Origin: Metaphire vulgaris
Taxonomy: Eukaryota > Annelida > Clitellata > Crassiclitellata > Megascolecidae
Assembly (NCBI GenBank): GCA_018105865.1
Contig: CM030866.1
Coordinates: 3,338,851 to 3,402,850, forward strand
DNA: 64,000 nucleotides
Reading direction: 5' to 3'
Below the pieces are notes generated by a model. That model did not search any database. It was not told the DNA's origin and saw only the letters and a list, made by a program, of their open reading frames with translations. Shown here one piece after another: positions 44,889-55,042 of the stretch. Each line of letters starts with the position of its first letter. Position 1 is the first letter of the stretch. The position numbers were made by a program, and so were the translations under genes.

Positions 44889-45932
44889 CTTTCGAACGCT
44901 GTAGGCCTAGAGCACAATCAAGACCGGTTATACAGTAAATTAATATAATATAACAAGATTTAAAGTGGTTCAGTAGGGAATGTCCTGTGTTAGAAACTTA
45001 GAACCACTGTTATTGACTCTTCTAGTAGAATTTTGAGCAATCAATCATCAATCAATCAATCAATTTATTGCTTCCAACTCATAAAACAAGTATGCTATAA
45101 TTCCAGTACCATATCAAGATCACAGATAATTGCTTAACTAAAACTGAGCAATATGCTTGGAAAAAATACAGAGAATGCATGAATTCATGAGATAATTTAC
45201 CAAATTAATAATTTACAGATTAATAGGTACATAAAAAAATACAAAAGTTGGGAAACAAAAGGCTACCTTCCGTCTGCACGCAAGAACCCTACTCCGCCGC
45301 GGTGCGGATTATTAGTGAGATTTTATGTTTTCTCGTCCCGGTGATGCCACACATGTTTAATATAAAATTATCGGCGGCAGCACAGTCGAGGGCGTAGTTC
45401 TTTAATAAGCTGTCGGAATTTAAAATTAAATGTTTAAATCATTTTTACGATTTAATCGTTTAATTATGAAGTTAGAATCGTTTCGAATGCTGTTTCGTCC
45501 GACGCAGAATACGGACTATCGTGCCGAAGACTGGATTTGAAGCGTTGAACCATAGCTTTCGATCATTTGGACTGTGAAAGTAGCACCTTAGGTAATAATA
45601 TCAAATCATCAATGACCTTATCTTGATATTATGCATTTTACTAGATTTGTATAGCACCTTTTTTATTATGACAACAATTCCTAAGCTCCTTACTTGTGCG
45701 AAGCCAGTGTATCAGTAGCATGCTACACTTCTTTCCACGTTGCCTTGGTCTTCGTATTGTTATTGTTATTGTTCATGACAATTTATATAGCGCCCTAACA
45801 TAGCATGGACCAAAGTCAAGGGTGCTTTGCAAGGAACGTTGGAACGAGTTATTAAATAAATACGTCTTTAGTTTGCTAGCAAATTGTTGAGATTATTCTT
45901 CAAAGCTGTTATGTGTTATACTACCGGTATTT
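44889..45932. other. Intergenic DNA with dispersed TATATAGCGC motif
   Basis: (CAAT)n-like at about 45038-45065; TTTATATAGCGCCC at about 45781-45794 in a block that recurs loosely near 29490 and 51425. No gene. Confidence 0.45.
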
Positions 45933-46074
<142 letters not shown>

Positions 46075-46199
46075 AACTACAAGATTAACGTGACATAATG
46101 TCAAACGACTGCAAGGGCATGTAACAATAACAATATTAAACAGTAATGAATTGAAATGAAATTGCCTATATGAGTACAGAGAGTATAATATATATACTT

Positions 46200-46227
46200 T
46201 ATATATATATATATATGTGTATGTGTT

Positions 46228-46320
<93 letters not shown>
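46200..46320. repeat. (TA)n microsatellite with GTATGTG interruption
   Basis: TA runs at about 46198-46216 and 46229-46318, then (CATA)n. Confidence 0.95.
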
Positions 46321-46321
<1 letters not shown>

Positions 46322-46998
46322 CATACATACATGTATTACTTGAGGTATTGGCAACAAGGATTGAAATTGGTATGAAAACTTTTTCTGTTGCTGACTCAAA
46401 ATCTAGAACTGTCTGCCTTTGTCTGATGTAGCTTCAGACTCAGTATGTGTTTTACATTGTGCCAAGGACCCCAATTATCAATGGTCGTCAAGTTTTGACA
46501 GTGTAAAGAGGCAGCTAGGGTTGTAATGTAATTGTTCTTACAACAGCTATTAACATATCCTAGCTGCTTCATACCAGGATGTTTTGTGTAGGGTAGACAA
46601 TTGGATGATTATTCAATTGGCTTGAGTTTGACTCACCTGTACAATGGTCATTTCTACATTTCCTCTACAATGCTAGATTCAAGATCTAGTGCTGAAGATC
46701 AAAAATAATTGCATAAAATGTACATCCCTGTTATATATTCGTTTTTTATCTCAGGGCTCATCCATATAGTACATACGCAAAAAGGCATATTTTCAACCCC
46801 CCTCCTCCACCCGTTTGCACACCGTATGTACACAAAATCTCCTGAATCCAACCACTTTTTCCCATATACAAAAGTGCATACTTACTATGTGGATGGACCC
46901 TTACAACCATTATTTATTCTTACAAAGAATTATCATATGGATAGTTTATGATAATTGCAGTTTAATATTTCTTGACTGTGTCTTCAGGGTGACTTATG

Positions 46999-47026
46999 TG
47001 TGTCCTTTTACTTTTCATCTCTGCAG
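46999..47026 (+). other. Candidate 3' splice site upstream of the Ser-rich gene
   Basis: A pyrimidine tract (TGTCCTTTTACTTTTCATCT) ends in CTGCAG at 47021-47026. A second pyrimidine tract at 47072-47100 ends TGTAAG at 47103. Either could join an upstream exon to the reading frame starting at 47115. Confidence 0.4.
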
Positions 47027-47114
47027 CATGTGTAACCGAGGAATGTCGTTCAGCATACACAATTTTCGCCATCCCCATTTTCGTATTTCTTTTCTTCTGT
47101 AAGGATCTTTTAAA

Positions 47115-48251
47115 ATGGAAACGGCGCATGAGGATTTGAGTCATAAACGTGCGGAGATCCAAGACAGCCGTGCAAATGGCTTCAACGGGGGGATTACTAC
47201 GCTGTCGAATCACCAGAGCAACGGGCTTAAAAACGTTAGAAGCTGTCACTCCGACATCCGTGACATGCGTCATGCTGTCGTGTCGTCTGTGCGGGATTCC
47301 GACGTGACTCTGTCGTGCACTCCGCTGCAGATCACAGACCTACTTGCTTGCAGTACTGTGAGTCCGGGCATGATTAAAAAGTATGCGTTCCTGTTTGACG
47401 ACAAAATTCCCGGCGATAGCTTAGGAGATCCCAGGACCGACAAACAATCCGGTGTTGCAACAGATGCTGCTTCGAACCGATCGCCGGGCAGTGCAACGAG
47501 TGGTGGCCAGGGTTTGTCGCCAGCAAGTCTTAGCAACGGCAACCAGAGCGTTTGCTTTTCGATGGACGAAAGTGTCTTCACCTACGACGAGACCCAAAAC
47601 GATTTGGATTCTGGTGGAACGACGGAACGTAGTACGATAAAAGACGCCTCGGACGCGAGCGACGGGCAAAAGACGAGCTCGGAAGTCGAGCACCTGAGCC
47701 CGGTTTCTTGCGACGATGATACCAAATATGTCGACAAATCTATGTTGATAAAATCTGTGATAGAGAAAGTTTACGTGCATACTATAACTTACACAGTCGA
47801 AGACTTGCTTAGGTTTGAAAAATTCAAAGCGGAAATCGAACGCTTTCGGAACAACCAGGCGACACCGAATTCGGAGAAGACAAGCACGCCGTCTCCAACC
47901 GTTCAAAAGGAACTCGTTCATAAAAAATTTTCTGGCGGGTCGATCAAGAACTTCCTAAAATCCATGACGCCAAAGTCCCGACATCGGACCCTGTCGAAAG
48001 GCTCGGGGAGTTGCGGCTCGCGGAGCAGCAGTAACCTAGGCGACAGCACAGACGGAGCCAGTGTGAGCGACGAGCCGCTAGAGTCCGCCGACTCTGCCCA
48101 GAAGGCTCATTTGACTCGACATCCCGACAGGAAGTCGCCCGCGTTTGGCGGAATTTCCGGCAGTCCTAAAAATAGAACCCAAGTTCCGAATAAGCTTACG
48201 GCGGACTACTTGAAAGGCAAAACAGTTGACAGTCCAGCTTCTTACCATTGA
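47115..48251 (+). CDS. Ser-rich, probably disordered protein with an eIF4E-binding-like motif
   Basis: A 378-residue frame with GC content well above its flanks. The start has an ideal context (AAAATGG), with an in-frame TAA at 47100 unless a splice joins at 47103. I do not recognise the family. Residues 100-200 and 250-378 are Ser/Thr/Gly/Asp-rich and look disordered. Two islands look structured: about 70-97 (LQITDLLACSTVSPGMIKKY, then AFLFDD) and about 207-247 (SMLIKSVIEKVYVHTITYTV onward, with a charged helix after it). In the second, Y226-T-V-E-D-L231-L232 fits the YxxxxL(hydrophobic) eIF4E-binding pattern. A basic patch, KNFLKSMTPKSRHR, lies at 278-291. No signal peptide or membrane helix. 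It may be the last coding exon of a longer gene. Confidence 0.75.
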   Translation: METAHEDLSHKRAEIQDSRANGFNGGITTLSNHQSNGLKNVRSCHSDIRDMRHAVVSSVRDSDVTLSCTPLQITDLLACSTVSPGMIKKYAFLFDDKIPGDSLGDPRTDKQSGVATDAASNRSPGSATSGGQGLSPASLSNGNQSVCFSMDESVFTYDETQNDLDSGGTTERSTIKDASDASDGQKTSSEVEHLSPVSCDDDTKYVDKSMLIKSVIEKVYVHTITYTVEDLLRFEKFKAEIERFRNNQATPNSEKTSTPSPTVQKELVHKKFSGGSIKNFLKSMTPKSRHRTLSKGSGSCGSRSSSNLGDSTDGASVSDEPLESADSAQKAHLTRHPDRKSPAFGGISGSPKNRTQVPNKLTADYLKGKTVDSPASYH

Positions 48252-49145
48252 GGTAAATGGCAGACGTGACACGGATTTTTGTTGAGTTTATGCATTTTTT
48301 AAAGCAAAAGGTTGATTTGTTTAATATTTAAGGGTGTTGTCTAACCTGTACTAGGGTTCATATAATACCAGAGCTTCATTCTATAAACATGAATTTGCAT
48401 TCTTGTATAAAAACTTCACATTTTCCAACATTTTGCATGATAAAAGCCTATGTGATGCATTGGAAAAGTGCTATTTTACATGGAAGCTAATAGTGTTCCA
48501 AAGCTATGTTTTTTGTATAAATTTCATTTACTACCTAACTTTGGGGCACCCTGTAAAGTGCAGAATTATTATGCTTAACCCCTTCCATGACTCATACGTG
48601 CATCCATTTTTCATTACGTTACAAATAAATGGTCAGTAATGGGTTAATGAATAATTTTGACATGTTAGTTTATAAAAGTTACTGAAGAAATTGTTTACAA
48701 AACCATTCTAACAGTTTTTTCAATGTTTAGCATTCTTAAATTAACTGGTTTTGTTTGGAATTATTGGTTGTTGGCTAATATTTTGTTGTCTATTATTGTT
48801 ACTAAACTATTCATCGCTTTTAATTTTTAACACTTTTACTTTTCGAGCGAGCTTTTAATTCCTGCTTACCTAGTTCTATGCTGAAGTTTCTGGCCTTGCT
48901 CTATTGAACGAAGTCACTTGCAAAGAACTGTAAATTTTGTATTGTAAACAGTTTTATGTTATCGAAGTCCCATAGGAGATAGAAGGCCATGTACTGATGC
49001 GTTGGGAATTTAGTGCAATTATTACTATATAAAAAATATGGACCAAAATATTTGTGAATGGCCACTTGGCCATCCTCAAGTTTTTAAGATTTTTTCCACT
49101 TATGTACTGGTTTTGGTGATGGGTTTATTGAACTGTCTGTGGAAA
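48252..49145 (+). other. 3' UTR candidate and intergenic DNA
   Basis: AT-rich sequence follows the stop. AATAAA at 48624-48629 is the first convincing polyadenylation signal, about 370 bases downstream. Beyond it no gene is seen. Confidence 0.45.
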
Positions 49146-49317
49146 CAGGGAAACAGGGTTTAATCTAGGCCCTTTCCAAGGGGGGAATTGCCCTTCCCCC
49201 TACCGGAAATTTTGGCATACTACGTTAACTAACAGCAGCCCCTACCTGACTTCCCCCCCCCCCGCCCCCCGGCCTTGTCAGTTTCCCCTCGGAGTCCAGA
49301 GCCTAGATTAAACACTG
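49146..49317. mobile_element. hAT-type miniature element, CAGTGTTTAATCTAG family
   Basis: The left end has GTTTAATCTAGGCC and the right end is GCCTAGATTAAACACTG. Taking the start at CAGGGAAACAGGG (49146), the flanks TGTGGAAA (49138-49145 and 49318-49325) form a perfect 8-bp duplication. The terminal CAGGG block seems locally duplicated. Confidence 0.8.
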
Positions 49318-49651
49318 TGTGGAAATGTTAGAAATGTGAGAATATCTTATTGTTCGGTGCATTTTAGAACAGTGTATCTTGTGTTGCTTATTGATAGATT
49401 GCCCTGTGAACAAAGTACTACTCTATGCACAGTTTAAAATATGGCTTCTCCTCTTTTGCAGCAGGATTGACTTGATAGAAAGCCAATGTAATTTTTAAGT
49501 ACCGGTATATCTGCCATGGCAGGTAATAAAACTGTTTGCTAGACAATCTCTGAAGTAAATGCGATGCTAAGACTGTTTCGGCCAAATTTTGAGTGTCATT
49601 TGTAGGAACTCTTGTGTAATGTTGGAAAATGCCTTGTAGCATTCAGCATTC

Positions 49652-49702
<51 letters not shown>

Positions 49703-49742
49703 CTTGAGATGAAAGAGAGACATCTTTTCTCATACAACAACG

Positions 49743-49793
<51 letters not shown>

Positions 49794-50250
49794 ATCATCA
49801 TCATCATCATCATCATTAAATAATAACTTCTGCCATATTATGGAACGCTGTGAACAATGTAGTTTTCTGCATCTGTGAAACAGGAGTTTGATATTCTGTC
49901 TGTCTCTCTGTCTCTGTCTCTGTCTCTCCTGTTAAGTGTCTTTAGTGTTAACACAGCAGCTGAATAATTGCCTTTGAGATTAGGATATCCTTGTGAAACT
50001 CTATAGCCAGCCATGTGATTCATTTCCCAGGAATGCCTTCCACTGAGCCCATCTCAGTAGTTTTATCTCTGGTAATAAATATTTTATAAGGCCCACACTG
50101 AGCTGTTATTTATGAGAATCTGGCTACCTCTCTCTGTCTAACTTGTTTGTAGTAATGCAATAATTATAAAGTTACTATGTGTTTGTTTTAGGTCTGTTCC
50201 TTTTGTCTGTCTCCTTTTGTCTGTCCCAGGTTGCCCAGTTTGACATGTAC
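49318..50250. repeat. Intergenic DNA with opposed (AAT)n and (ATT)n tracts
   Basis: (AAT)n at about 49651-49702 and (ATT)n at about 49743-49791 are complementary and about 40 bp apart, so they can form a long hairpin. (CAT)n follows at about 49796-49817 and (CTGT/CTCT)n at about 49898-49928. Confidence 0.8.
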
Positions 50251-50259
50251 TGTGCATCA

Positions 50260-50455
50260 TATGGACATGGTTTGGGTTGGGTTGGGTACCGTAGCATTTC
50301 CATGTTTATGGTGGGTTGGGTCAGAAAATAAGTCATGGTTCAAGAAGTTGTAGTGTATTATGATGGGTTGGGTTGGGTCAAGTAACCCTGTTGCTTTTGT
50401 GGTTTGGGTTGGGTTGGGTCTGAATTATGATGGGTTGGGTAGGATTGGGTTTTTA
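50260..50455 (+). repeat. GGGTT-rich tract
   Basis: Clusters of GGTTGGGTTGGG-type sequence occur at about 50271-50287, 50311-50321, 50363-50378, 50403-50420 and 50430-50450 within diverged units that also share ATGATGGGTTGGG. The G-runs could support quadruplex folding on the plus strand. Confidence 0.6.
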
Positions 50456-50540
50456 AAAATGGACCAATGTTCATGTCTGGGCTAACAGATGTTGGAGTTT
50501 ACTTGTAGTGACCTTACTCATTCATCTTGGGTTAGGATCC

Positions 50541-50543
<3 letters not shown>

Positions 50544-50579
<36 letters not shown>

Positions 50580-50708
50580 TTTAAGATTATATATATATAT
50601 ATATATATAAATTATATATATATATAATCTTAAACTTCTATAGCACCATTTCATAATGCACAGGAGCATCAACCGATATATATATATATATATATACATG
50701 TATGTATG

Positions 50709-50778
<70 letters not shown>
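50544..50778. repeat. (TA)n tracts with palindromic AAGTTTAAGATTA arms
   Basis: AAGTTTAAGATTATATATA at about 50578 is mirrored by TATATAATCTTAAACTT at about 50637, giving a perfect-looking inverted repeat. (TA)n continues at about 50678-50694 and 50713-50777, with (TATG)n between. Confidence 0.85.
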
Positions 50779-50780
<2 letters not shown>

Positions 50781-51864
50781 GGGTAGAAGTGACCACTTTT
50801 ATTACGTGTTTCTAGAGAATGGCCACAAGTTAATTTAGTTATTTAGACTTTAGTTCAACTGTTTTATAACCTCAGTCACACTGAACCGTCCCTGGTCAGA
50901 TGGGTGCTTAGGCACTGAGCACTGAATGAAGTTGGTATTTATTAACAGCCGTTATCAGCAAATAGTAGTGATAATTCGCCACTTATTAGCAACATGGGAT
51001 TTTGATCACGTGATTTTGATATATGGCCAATGTGAAAGGCATGGATAATGTTATAATGGCTCTGGATTGGTAATGACCACTTGAACCAAGTTCTCATGGT
51101 TTATGATTTATAAATAGATAAAATATTATGTAAACCTTAGATAGACAGTACTTCACTTTATGTCTGTGGTACCTGTAGGTTGAGATTGCATTAATGTTAG
51201 TCTATTTTGGGATGAATACTAATAATGGAACAGGGTAGCAGGGTGCTACAGATCTTGAGGTGATAACTGAATTAAACATTAGGACAAGATGGTTCAACAT
51301 AGGGTCAGATTCAATTAATGCCCCACTAGAAGAATCACTTTGCATGATATTAACATCAATGTCTTAAAGATCACCATCGTCATCATCATCATCATCATCA
51401 TCATGGCTGTTAGTTATAGGCTGATTTATATAGTGCTATTGTCCTAGCGGGCTAGAGTCAAGAGGGCTGTATTTGGTTATATTAATTTGTTAAGACCAAT
51501 ATAGACTGAATGGTAATGGAATTTATTATCTTTTGTTTTGATTTAGCAAAATACTGCAGGTGTAGGTACAGTTTGTTTTAATTTGCACTGGTTGGTAGTA
51601 GGTTAAGTGTCAGCTTATTATCCAGATTTTCAGTGATTGCTGAAAAGCAGAATATGAATATATAATTGAGAAGAAGTACATTTCATAATATAACATATAA
51701 GAGATATACTGTATGTACTGTATACTGTGTAGGCCTACTGGTGAATCTGATAAATTACTGTACAGTGTACAAGCTTCATTAGTTAAGCAGGGTGATATAT
51801 TTATAATTAATTTCTGTCTCAAGGTTTCAATTTTGCACAGGACGTAAGAACATAGTTTCAAAAT
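50779..51864. other. Intergenic DNA, no gene recognised
   Basis: (CAT)n at about 51371-51404 and GATTTATATAGTGC at about 51423-51436 of the dispersed motif family. No coding signal. Confidence 0.45.
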
Positions 51865-52096
51865 TACTGTGGAACTTTGTTTTAACGGACTCAGTTATAA
51901 CGCTTATAATGTTATAGGAAAACGTTATGAAAACGTTATAAAGTTGCATCCTCGGTTATAATGTACCACAATGTATGGTCTCATGTGAAGCGCTACCCTT
52001 TTCTTCGGTGGTATTGGATATAACATACCTCGGATCATATAACGTACTAAATTTTAGTATTTACAGACTCACTGAGTACATTACAACAAAGTTATA
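51865..52096. mobile_element. Pogo/mariner-like miniature element
   Basis: Left end ACTGTGGAACTTTGTTTTAA and right end ACAACAAAGTTATACAGT are rough inverted repeats. The interior has many TTATAACG/TATAACGTA motifs, as at 27298-28024. It shares its right border with the next element. Confidence 0.6.
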
Positions 52097-52282
52097 CAGT
52101 GAAACCCGCTTAATTGCATAGGTGCCGTGCAAGCCTTGCTTATGCGATTAACTGGGCTATGCGAATAACCGGGACGTCTGATAATTAATTGTACGCACAA
52201 AACACTGGTTCGGGTTTTTATGTTGTCATGCGATTATGCGGGTTATGCAATTAAGCGGTATGCGATTAAGTGGGATCCACTG
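52097..52282. mobile_element. Tc1/mariner-pogo-like miniature element, second copy
   Basis: CAGTGAAACCCGCTTAATTG to TAAGTGGGATCCACTG with TA on each side. Nearly identical to 1827-2016, which lies about 50 kb away in the same orientation. Confidence 0.75.
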
Positions 52283-52571
52283 TACTGTACTTAAATTCTC
52301 ACCCCAACGTTTATTCCATGTGTAATTTATCCAAAAATGTCTAATCCTATCCATCCCCCACACTTGAGATCTACCGGTAATTGACTGACTGTTTACCTTA
52401 GGTGTCATATTTCTCACGAAGATAATTGATGATATCCTATGATGTGTGCCCGTTTAGATCAAAGTCAGGAATGACTAAGTGGGTGTGTAGGCTTGTAGAC
52501 TTCTGTTGAGTGTAGACTGTAGAGTATGCTGCTTTAACATTTGCTCTGTGGATGCCAATATTAGTTGAACG

Positions 52572-52758
52572 CAGGGTTTAATCTGGGCCGTTTCCCGGGG
52601 GTAATTGCCCTTCCCCCCGGAAATTTCTAATTCCCCCCGGAAATTTTGTCACTACTTCAACTAACAGCTGCCCCCTAGCAGAATCCCCACCGATTTTGTC
52701 AGTTCCCCCAGGCTTTGTCATAACCCCTCCAGAGTCCAGGAGTCTAGATTAAACACTG
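52572..52758. mobile_element. hAT-type miniature element, CAGTGTTTAATCTAG family
   Basis: CAGGGTTTAATCTGGGCC at the left and AGTCTAGATTAAACACTG at the right, with flanks GTTGAACG and GTTGAAGG (7 of 8). Confidence 0.85.
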
Positions 52759-53310
52759 GTTGAAGGGTTTTAAAGTGCATGGTCTGCTGCTTGTAACATT
52801 TCTCATATGCTTCCTGGTAAAAATCCATTGATAGTAATTCTAATGACTGTCTAAAAGTGTCTATGACACTCAGAGCAGTGTCATATATTAGTAATAATTT
52901 AATTTGGAGCTTTTTAGCCTCATTGGCCAATTAGATCCATTGAACTCACTCTACAGAAGCCTAGTGCATCAGTCATTCTGTCCTGCCAATTATGTCACAG
53001 TCATCGCCATGTTATTATCGCGCTTGTTCTGTTTCAAATCTTCCACATATTCTAGGCTGTCCTGCATCCAAAAATCACAATGATAACATGAGGGGGTGGG
53101 GGAATCCGTGGTCCAGTTATAGTAGACAATGATATTGAAATTTGTTCTGCATAAATCAGTTATTTGCAGTTCGTTTACAATTTTATAATTTTGATATGGG
53201 GCGTAATGGATTTCCCCCATGCAATAATATTCAAGAAGATCTGTAATGTTCACTACTTGATTGGTGGGGGAGGAGGAGTATGGTGGGGCCTTGACCCCCT
53301 GGCAATGTCG
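52759..53310. other. AT-rich intergenic DNA with weak minus-strand frames
   Basis: Two short minus-strand frames (about 52765-52930 and 52990-53253) have ordinary amino-acid composition but no recognisable domain, and the first runs into a miniature element. I do not call a gene. Confidence 0.4.
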
Positions 53311-53311
53311 G

Positions 53312-53491
<180 letters not shown>

Positions 53492-53497
<6 letters not shown>

Positions 53498-54377
53498 GCA
53501 TATATACATATTCTGTATAGAATCTAGAAAAATTAACCCTTTTTAGGATTTGTAATAGACTAATCTGTTATGAAATGAGATTACTGCTATTGACATGGTT
53601 TTTATGGGTTAATTTGACCATTGATAGTTTTAAGAACGTTTTTATTCTCCTGCTGGGGCAGTTTTGCCCACAAGGAGAGAAGAGTTGTAAGGCTTTGCCC
53701 TGTTAGGGCGCATTAACTTATGTTCAAGATTAGAAACGATAATGTGGGAATGTCCCATGTGAAAGATAACAAATTGATAACAGAAGGCCAGGATACTTGA
53801 GCATTTTCAAGCAACAAGCAATTTAGACGTCAGGCTGATGTTCTGTAGTTACTGCCAAAGCATGGTTGTTTTTGAATCTTTTTTCACAATGGCTAATAGT
53901 GGAAATGCTTTCAAAATATTTATAATTAATGCCACGTGTTCCAAATATTATGATATTCTAGATGGGCCCTATAGTATTACTATTTCCAAAGCCATGTTTA
54001 ATAGACAATGTGTCTCTTAATGAATTCATGTGATGTTTCCAATTTGTACATAAATATTTTTTTAATTTGTGGTTTTTGCTGTGATTAAAAAGTTAATCTG
54101 TTTTGTTGAGCTGTGCTAAATAAAAAAGGAAATAAAATTGAGTGATGTTTAGTAACAAGTTTAATTTGGTGTCTGAACATTAAGAGTATTTGAACAATTT
54201 TTGTTCTTGATATCAAGTGTCGTTTTTCTTAATCCGTGTCCCAGACATGTAGGCGGATTTGCCCCGAGGGGGGCAGGTGGGCATGTGTCCCCAAATACCC
54301 CCAAAAATTGTTTGATAATCTCTCATAATGGCGAATAGACAAGCTTTAACAAGACCAAGAAAGGATTGTCTGATCAT
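53492..54377. other. AT-rich intergenic DNA
   Basis: No gene or closed element recognised. Confidence 0.4.
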
Positions 54378-54500
54378 AGGCATTAACTTCTATTATGCCT
54401 GTTGACTCATACCCTCCCCAACTTTTTGAGAGGCTACCATAAGAAAGGGAAAGGTATAGGGGTTGGGCTCCCCACATTTTCATCCTAAGTTTACGCCAAA
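54378..54500. repeat. Dispersed TAGGCGTAAACTTC repeat
   Basis: CATAGGCATTAACTTCTATT to CTAAGTTTACGCCAAAG. The copy shares AGAGGCTACCATAAG and AAAGGTATAGGG-type blocks with 27047-27165. Confidence 0.55.
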
Positions 54501-54981
54501 GGTTGTCTTATCTTCCCTTTCAATAATTTCAACAGCACGAATCAATGCATAGGCCCCTATACAAGGGGCGGGTTGAGGCGGCATGCGAAATGGAAAAAGA
54601 AGTGCCCCAGCAGTGAATTCCTGGCTGCGCCCATGGCCAGACATCCAGCCAGTCATCATTTTGCTATATGGCATTTAGGATGCAATTAAACATCCAAAAC
54701 GGCTCTTTGTTGTCCATCTGCTGTATTAAGGTATCTATATAGTCTATGTTATCTTATTGAAAGCAATCCGTGTGGAGTTCGACCTGATTTCTGTTTAGTC
54801 ATTCAGACGAAGACTAGGCCAACAGCTACCGCTACTCAATGCTCTAGGCTTGAATCACATGCAGGCAGTTAATGTATGATAGAAATCTAAATTCACATAA
54901 ACAGCCTCTGTATTATTCTCATATCTGTCTGTCTGCCTGACTGACTGTCTGTCTGCCTGTGTTTGTTTGTCTGTCTGTCTG

Positions 54982-55042
<61 letters not shown>

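Noticed and set aside
47115..48251. Membrane or secreted protein
   Set aside because: No signal peptide or hydrophobic helix in the 378-residue frame.
52765..52930. Minus-strand frame with ordinary composition (NEAKKLQIKLLLIYD)
   Set aside because: Only about 55 codons before it runs into a miniature element. It has no ATG context and no recognised domain.
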